A DNA stretch of 10,703 nucleotides from an uncultured cyanobacterium (GTDB taxonomy: Bacteria; Cyanobacteriota; Cyanobacteriia; PCC-6307; Cyanobiaceae), in NCBI GenBank assembly GCA_903928835.1, contig CAIYSK010000421.1, positions 1-10,703 of the forward strand, given 5' to 3'. Made by a program: the position numbers and the translations under genes. The notes under the pieces were generated by a model. It made no database searches, had not been told where the DNA came from, and saw only the letters and a list, made by a program, of their open reading frames with translations. How positions within the stretch are numbered: the stretch's first letter is position 1; every line of letters begins with the position of its first letter. Below are positions 7,776-10,703 of this stretch, piece by piece.

Positions 7776-7838
7776 GGGATCGGCCCCAAGAGGATTCCAT
7801 TCCAGGGACGCCGGCAGCAGCGTGGCTGGCCCTAGGGG

Positions 7839-8237
7839 TCAGTTTGTGGCCCGGCGGGCGCTGCGGAGTTGGGCCCGCCGTATCCAGCTCTGCAGGGTAA
7901 TGAGATCAAGCCTTGGGGCTGCCATGCCCGTCAAACTGCTCTGGAGCCGTCCCATCTGGATCAGCAGTTGATGGGGATTGGCCTGGGCTAGGCCCTGGCA
8001 GTTGGCAATGCCTGCGTAGAGCAACAGGGCTGCTTCGGCAGGCTCAACCCCTGCTTCCACCACCAACCTGGCTTGACCTCTCAGCTTGATCAAGCGGGCT
8101 TCGCTGGCCCCGCCACTGCGGCCCAAGCGCCGCAGGTCGTCGTCGTGGAGATCGGCCAACTGCTGCCAACCCTCGATTCCAGCCCCTTCCAATTGCCGCA
8201 GTTCGGATTTGAAGTGGGGGGGCAGAACCAGAGACAT
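7839..8237 (-). CDS. DUF4332 domain-containing protein
   Basis: Small soluble protein of 132 residues with a pattern typical of DUF4332, a helix-hairpin-helix-like fold. It runs from LEGAGIEGWQQLADL through DDLRRLGRSGGASEARLIKL, and then VEPAEAALLLYAGI followed by LAQANPHQLL. The recurring phrase of a glycine turn, a helix and an LA-L segment resembles DNA-binding HhH repeats, but nucleic-acid binding has not been shown for this family as far as I know. It ends with a basic tail (RRAQLRSARRATN), in keeping with an acidic partner. The ATG (8237-8235) overlaps the ycf51 stop by one base (TGATG), indicating translational coupling and possibly related function. No signal peptide or membrane span is visible. 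The next gene's longest start lies 63 bases downstream. Confidence 0.8.
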   Translation of the reverse strand: MSLVLPPHFKSELRQLEGAGIEGWQQLADLHDDDLRRLGRSGGASEARLIKLRGQARLVVEAGVEPAEAALLLYAGIANCQGLAQANPHQLLIQMGRLQSSLTGMAAPRLDLITLQSWIRRAQLRSARRATN

Positions 8238-8707
8238 CAGCCTTGATCCAGGCTGACAGCGCCAGTGGCCAGGCTGCGGGTCGCTTCGGCCAGCACCACC
8301 GGTTTACTGCCCCCACTCGGCTGGGCTTCCACCCTGCGCAGGCGCACGCGCACCAGTCCGTTCTCTGAGTTGCGGCCGCTGGTGCGGATGTTTTGGGCCA
8401 GCTGCTGCACGGTGGGGGCAAAGGCGGACTGGGGGAGATCGGCGGAGGCAGCGGCAATCACCAGATCGCTGCCGTTGTCGAACACGACGGGCACGCTCAC
8501 GGCCCCCTCAATGGTCACCCGGGGGGTGTAACTCACCGCAAAGGCCAGGCAGGAGATCGCCAGCAGTGCGGTGAAGCTCGTGACGCCCACCAAGCGAAAA
8601 CGCAGCCCCCAGCGGGCGATGAATCCAGCCGCTGTGGCCAGGGCCAAGACCCCACTGGCCGCACCGAGCCATTGGCCGGCCACAAACAGTATGGGATCAG
8701 CGGCCAT
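8237..8707 (-). CDS. ycf51: Ycf51-like (DUF2518) membrane protein
   Basis: About 156 residues from the ATG at 8707-8705; a GTG two codons earlier (8713) is an equally possible start. Two hydrophobic segments near the N-terminus (about residues 6-26 and 39-58) are separated by a short loop, RWGLRFRLVGV, which is characteristic of Ycf51/DUF2518. The rest is a soluble domain with GAVSVPVVFDNGSDLVIAAA and a helix containing LAQNIRTSGRN, and near the end KPVVLAEATRSLA. Ycf51 is conserved in cyanobacteria and some algal plastid genomes; its function is unknown. The membrane domain suggests the thylakoid or plasma membrane. It is the first gene of the minus-strand block, divergent from tamB, and overlaps the DUF4332 gene by one base. 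The family assignment rests on memory of the consensus, so it is probable but not certain. Confidence 0.75.
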   Translation of the reverse strand: MAADPILFVAGQWLGAASGVLALATAAGFIARWGLRFRLVGVTSFTALLAISCLAFAVSYTPRVTIEGAVSVPVVFDNGSDLVIAAASADLPQSAFAPTVQQLAQNIRTSGRNSENGLVRVRLRRVEAQPSGGSKPVVLAEATRSLATGAVSLDQG

Positions 8708-8782
8708 GGACACACTTCATCTCTGGACGGGTTCCTATATTGCCCCGAACGCAGGCATGGACGGCCCCGGGGGATGGCTTAG
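8708..8782. promoter_or_regulatory. Divergent promoter region between ycf51 and tamB
   Basis: These 75 bases separate two divergent start codons and must hold promoters for both directions unless transcripts start inside genes. A possible plus-strand -10 box is TATATT at 8736-8741, with a weak CTTCAT at 8715-8720 (15-base spacer) as -35. On the minus strand CAATATAGG overlaps the same bases and could serve as a -10 for ycf51, so the two promoters may compete. GGGGGA lies about 8 bases before the tamB GTG as a plausible ribosome binding site. The boxes are assigned by eye. Confidence 0.35.
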
Positions 8783-10703
8783 GTGCCGGAGCAAGGGTTC
8801 CAACCCGGCAACGGGCTATCCACCAAGGCCATCGGCGCAACAGCAGTGGCTGTTGGAGTTACGGCTATTGGTCTGGGATTAGGCCATTGGGCCCTTGATC
8901 GGGCCCTGAACAAGGTCTATGCCCACTGGAAGCCCGTGTTGGAGCGCCAGGTGACCCGGGTGATGGGCCATCGCTTTCATTTGGGTCCCTATCAGGGGCT
9001 GGGCTGGGGTGGTTTGAGGGTTGGTGCCACGCGCCTGGCTCCGGGCCGTTTTGATCGCTCCAGCCTCAGCGCCACTGGCGCCGGAGTGAGCCTTGATCCC
9101 TTGGCCAGCCTTGGGCAGGGGTTTCCGGTTATTCAGATCAGCCTGGAGGGGGTGAGGGCTGATCTCAAGCCCAACCGCCAGGGGCAGTGGTGGGTTCTGG
9201 GCCCGGGGGTAGGCCCGGGGCCCCCGCCAAAGCTGGAGCTGCGTTTCCGCCTGCGCCAGAGGGCCCAGGTTGTCTTGCCCAAAAGCCCAACTCCGCTCCG
9301 ACTGGATGGCCGCCTGGCGATCCAGGTTCACCGTCGTGCCCTTCAGCTGCAAACCCGGCTGATCCCCCCCGGGGCCTCTGGCAGCGCTGGTAGCGCTGGA
9401 TCTCTGGCGCTCAATGCGGCTGGCCGTTGGGACCGTCGCGAGTGGAGGGGACAGTTACGACTGGATCACCTGGAGCTGGGGGCTGTTCAGCGGGCTGTTG
9501 AAGGCAATCTTCAAGCAAACCCCGGCCAGTGGGGCGGCCAGGCGGATGGGAGTTTGGATTGGACTTGGCAGGCTGGGCGCCCCAGCTGCCAGGGGGGGGT
9601 GCGGCTGGGTGCGTTGGGCTGGCGTCCATCCCCAAAAACCAATGGCCAAACCAATGGCCAATCGCAATCCCTTGTTGTGCCCCAACTGGTGGCCCTTTTC
9701 CAGGGTCAGCAGGTGTCGATTCAGCCGACGCCCTGGCAGTGGGAATCGCAATCGCAACGGCAGAGGCAAAAGCTCAAGGGTGAGGCCTCCTTGCGGGCCC
9801 ACTGGCAGATAGGGCAATCCAAGCGCGGGCTGTTGCTGGTGGACCAAGCCCAGCTGCGATTGGGTTCCTCCTGGCTGCGTGGGGGGGGGCGGCTTGTCCC
9901 CCAGCTGGATTGGCAGGGCCGTTGGCAGCTCAATCCAAGGGATTTGCGGCCGGATCAGCCCTTGCCAACTTGGCTGACCCGCGATGCCTTGGCTGGCACG
10001 GTGCGGTTGACGGGGGCGCCGGGCAAACCCGTCTTGGCCGTGCGGGGCGGGCAACGTAGCAATCCCATCCTTGGGCCATGGCAGGCCAGCCTGCGTTGGC
10101 AGGATCAAATCCTGGAGCTGCAACACCTGCAGAGCCATCACCTGCAGGCTACGGGCTCCCTGCCTTTGGCCCTGCTGCCGGGTCGGGGCCTGGTCCCCGG
10201 CGACCTCGAACTCCATGGGGAGCTTGAGCGCTACCCCTTGGCCCGCCTGTCTCCCGTGGTTGGAGCCCCCCTGCAAGGGGTGTTGTCTGCCCAAGGCCGG
10301 GTGGGTGGTCCGCTTTCGGCCCTTATCCCAGATTTCCAGCTGCGTTTGGAGCAGCCGGTTGCCGGGCCCCTTGGCTTCGATGAATCCTGGGTGGGCGATT
10401 GGTTTGGCGATGCTGCCGGGGGTGGTCGCCTACGCATGGAGCCCCTGGCCCCATCTCCGGCAGGGCTTCTGACGGCCCGGTTGGATCGCCGTTGGGTGCC
10501 GATCGCGGTGAACCTGCAGAGGGGGGGCGGATCCCTCAGCCTCCAGGGCAAGCCCCGGCTCTACCAGTGGACCGCCAAGGACTTGCCCCTGGCGGATTTG
10601 TGGCTGGCCGTGGGGGCCAAACGACAGCCCCAACTGGTCCAAGGAGACCTGACTGGCCGCGGCCAGCTCTCCTTCCAGCCCCTGGCCTTTCAGGGGGTTG
10701 CCA
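8783..10703 (+). CDS. tamB: TamB-like translocation/assembly protein (partial, 3' end outside the window)
   Basis: The frame stays open from a GTG at 8783-8785 to the window edge: 640 codons with no stop. TAG immediately precedes the GTG in frame, so translation cannot begin earlier in this frame. A ribosome-binding-like GGGGGA sits upstream. Residues about 16-37 form an N-terminal membrane anchor. The following FHLGPYQGLGWGGLRVGATR and SLDPLASLGQGFPVIQISLEG resemble the start of TamB/DUF490 proteins, which form a long beta-sheet groove across the periplasm, working with Omp85-type BAM/TamA partners or moving lipid to the outer membrane; the plastid counterpart is TIC236. The rest is a repetitive series of short beta strands, as expected, with a Gln/Arg-rich insert near codons 285-340. 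The diagnostic C-terminal DUF490 domain is not in the window. The gene has several G tracts and short tandem repeats, and the frame stays correct through all of them. Confidence 0.85.
   Translation, partial: MPEQGFQPGNGLSTKAIGATAVAVGVTAIGLGLGHWALDRALNKVYAHWKPVLERQVTRVMGHRFHLGPYQGLGWGGLRVGATRLAPGRFDRSSLSATGAGVSLDPLASLGQGFPVIQISLEGVRADLKPNRQGQWWVLGPGVGPGPPPKLELRFRLRQRAQVVLPKSPTPLRLDGRLAIQVHRRALQLQTRLIPPGASGSAGSAGSLALNAAGRWDRREWRGQLRLDHLELGAVQRAVEGNLQANPGQWGGQADGSLDWTWQAGRPSCQGGVRLGALGWRPSPKTNGQTNGQSQSLVVPQLVALFQGQQVSIQPTPWQWESQSQRQRQKLKGEASLRAHWQIGQSKRGLLLVDQAQLRLGSSWLRGGGRLVPQLDWQGRWQLNPRDLRPDQPLPTWLTRDALAGTVRLTGAPGKPVLAVRGGQRSNPILGPWQASLRWQDQILELQHLQSHHLQATGSLPLALLPGRGLVPGDLELHGELERYPLARLSPVVGAPLQGVLSAQGRVGGPLSALIPDFQLRLEQPVAGPLGFDESWVGDWFGDAAGGGRLRMEPLAPSPAGLLTARLDRRWVPIAVNLQRGGGSLSLQGKPRLYQWTAKDLPLADLWLAVGAKRQPQLVQGDLTGRGQLSFQPLAFQGVA
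9380..9397 (+). repeat. 9-base tandem repeat in tamB
   Basis: GGCAGCGCT followed by GGTAGCGCT, one mismatch, encoding two in-frame G-S-A units. It probably lies in a loop between beta strands. Confidence 0.6.
9638..9661 (+). repeat. 12-base tandem duplication in tamB
   Basis: ACCAATGGCCAA occurs twice in a row (9638-9649 and 9650-9661), encoding T-N-G-Q twice in frame. A shorter tandem of AATCGC occurs at 9744-9755. Both lie in a Gln-rich, poorly conserved-looking loop of the protein. Confidence 0.8.

Noticed and set aside
9455..10294. Minus-strand frame of 279 codons, and another at 8879-9352
   Set aside because: Both lie opposite the open tamB frame, which has an anchor and family-like sequence; the antisense products are Gln/Pro-rich low-complexity chains.
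1..10703. tRNA, rRNA, transposon or phage genes
   Set aside because: Looked for conserved T-loop and rRNA sequence, transposase or integrase motifs and terminal repeats by eye; none seen.

Overview
The window looks like chromosomal DNA of a GC-rich unicellular cyanobacterium, probably of the Synechococcus/Cyanobium picocyanobacterial group. The evidence is a secreted cytochrome c6 gene, a Ycf51-family (DUF2518) gene, a DUF4332 gene, a cyanobacterial-type TamB protein and a GlgB branching enzyme beside hemE. I see only one HIP1 octamer (GCGATCGC, 2322-2329). Genus-level placement is inference. I find no rRNA, tRNA, CRISPR array, transposase, integrase or defence gene.

Layout. Positions 1-8707 carry nine genes, all on the minus strand. 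In transcription order they are: a Ycf51-like membrane protein (8237-8707), a DUF4332 protein (7839-8237), a small secreted protein of unknown function (7374-7775, start unclear), a CocE/NonD-type hydrolase (5727-7373), a secreted protein with two DUF3887-like repeats (4902-5702), glgB (2501-4816), hemE (1386-2444), an SDR-type NAD(P)-binding protein (328-1389) and the 5' part of petJ (1-241). Junctions are tight: the TGATG, TGAGTG and TTGA junctions are direct stop/start contacts, and no gap exceeds about 90 bases if the longest start of the small protein is used. The group may therefore form one or a few long transcripts. Two hairpins, one just after glgB (2481-2501) and one between the SDR gene and petJ (287-320), are the likeliest internal breakpoints. 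On the plus strand, divergent from ycf51 across about 75 bases, the 5' 1.9 kb of a TamB-like gene runs off the right edge (8783-10703).

How the genes relate. hemE (tetrapyrrole synthesis), petJ (a haem-requiring electron carrier) and glgB (glycogen branching) are all central to photosynthetic carbon and energy metabolism. The secreted DUF3887 protein, the small secreted protein, Ycf51 and TamB concern the membrane or cell envelope. No single pathway joins them, and they look like a syntenic housekeeping block.

I did not find a convincing undescribed system. The points most worth a second look are an in-frame 12-base repeat (four copies) next to the nucleophile of the CocE-like hydrolase, long G tracts and short tandem duplications in tamB, the two intergenic hairpins, and the small secreted protein that lacks a credible start codon.
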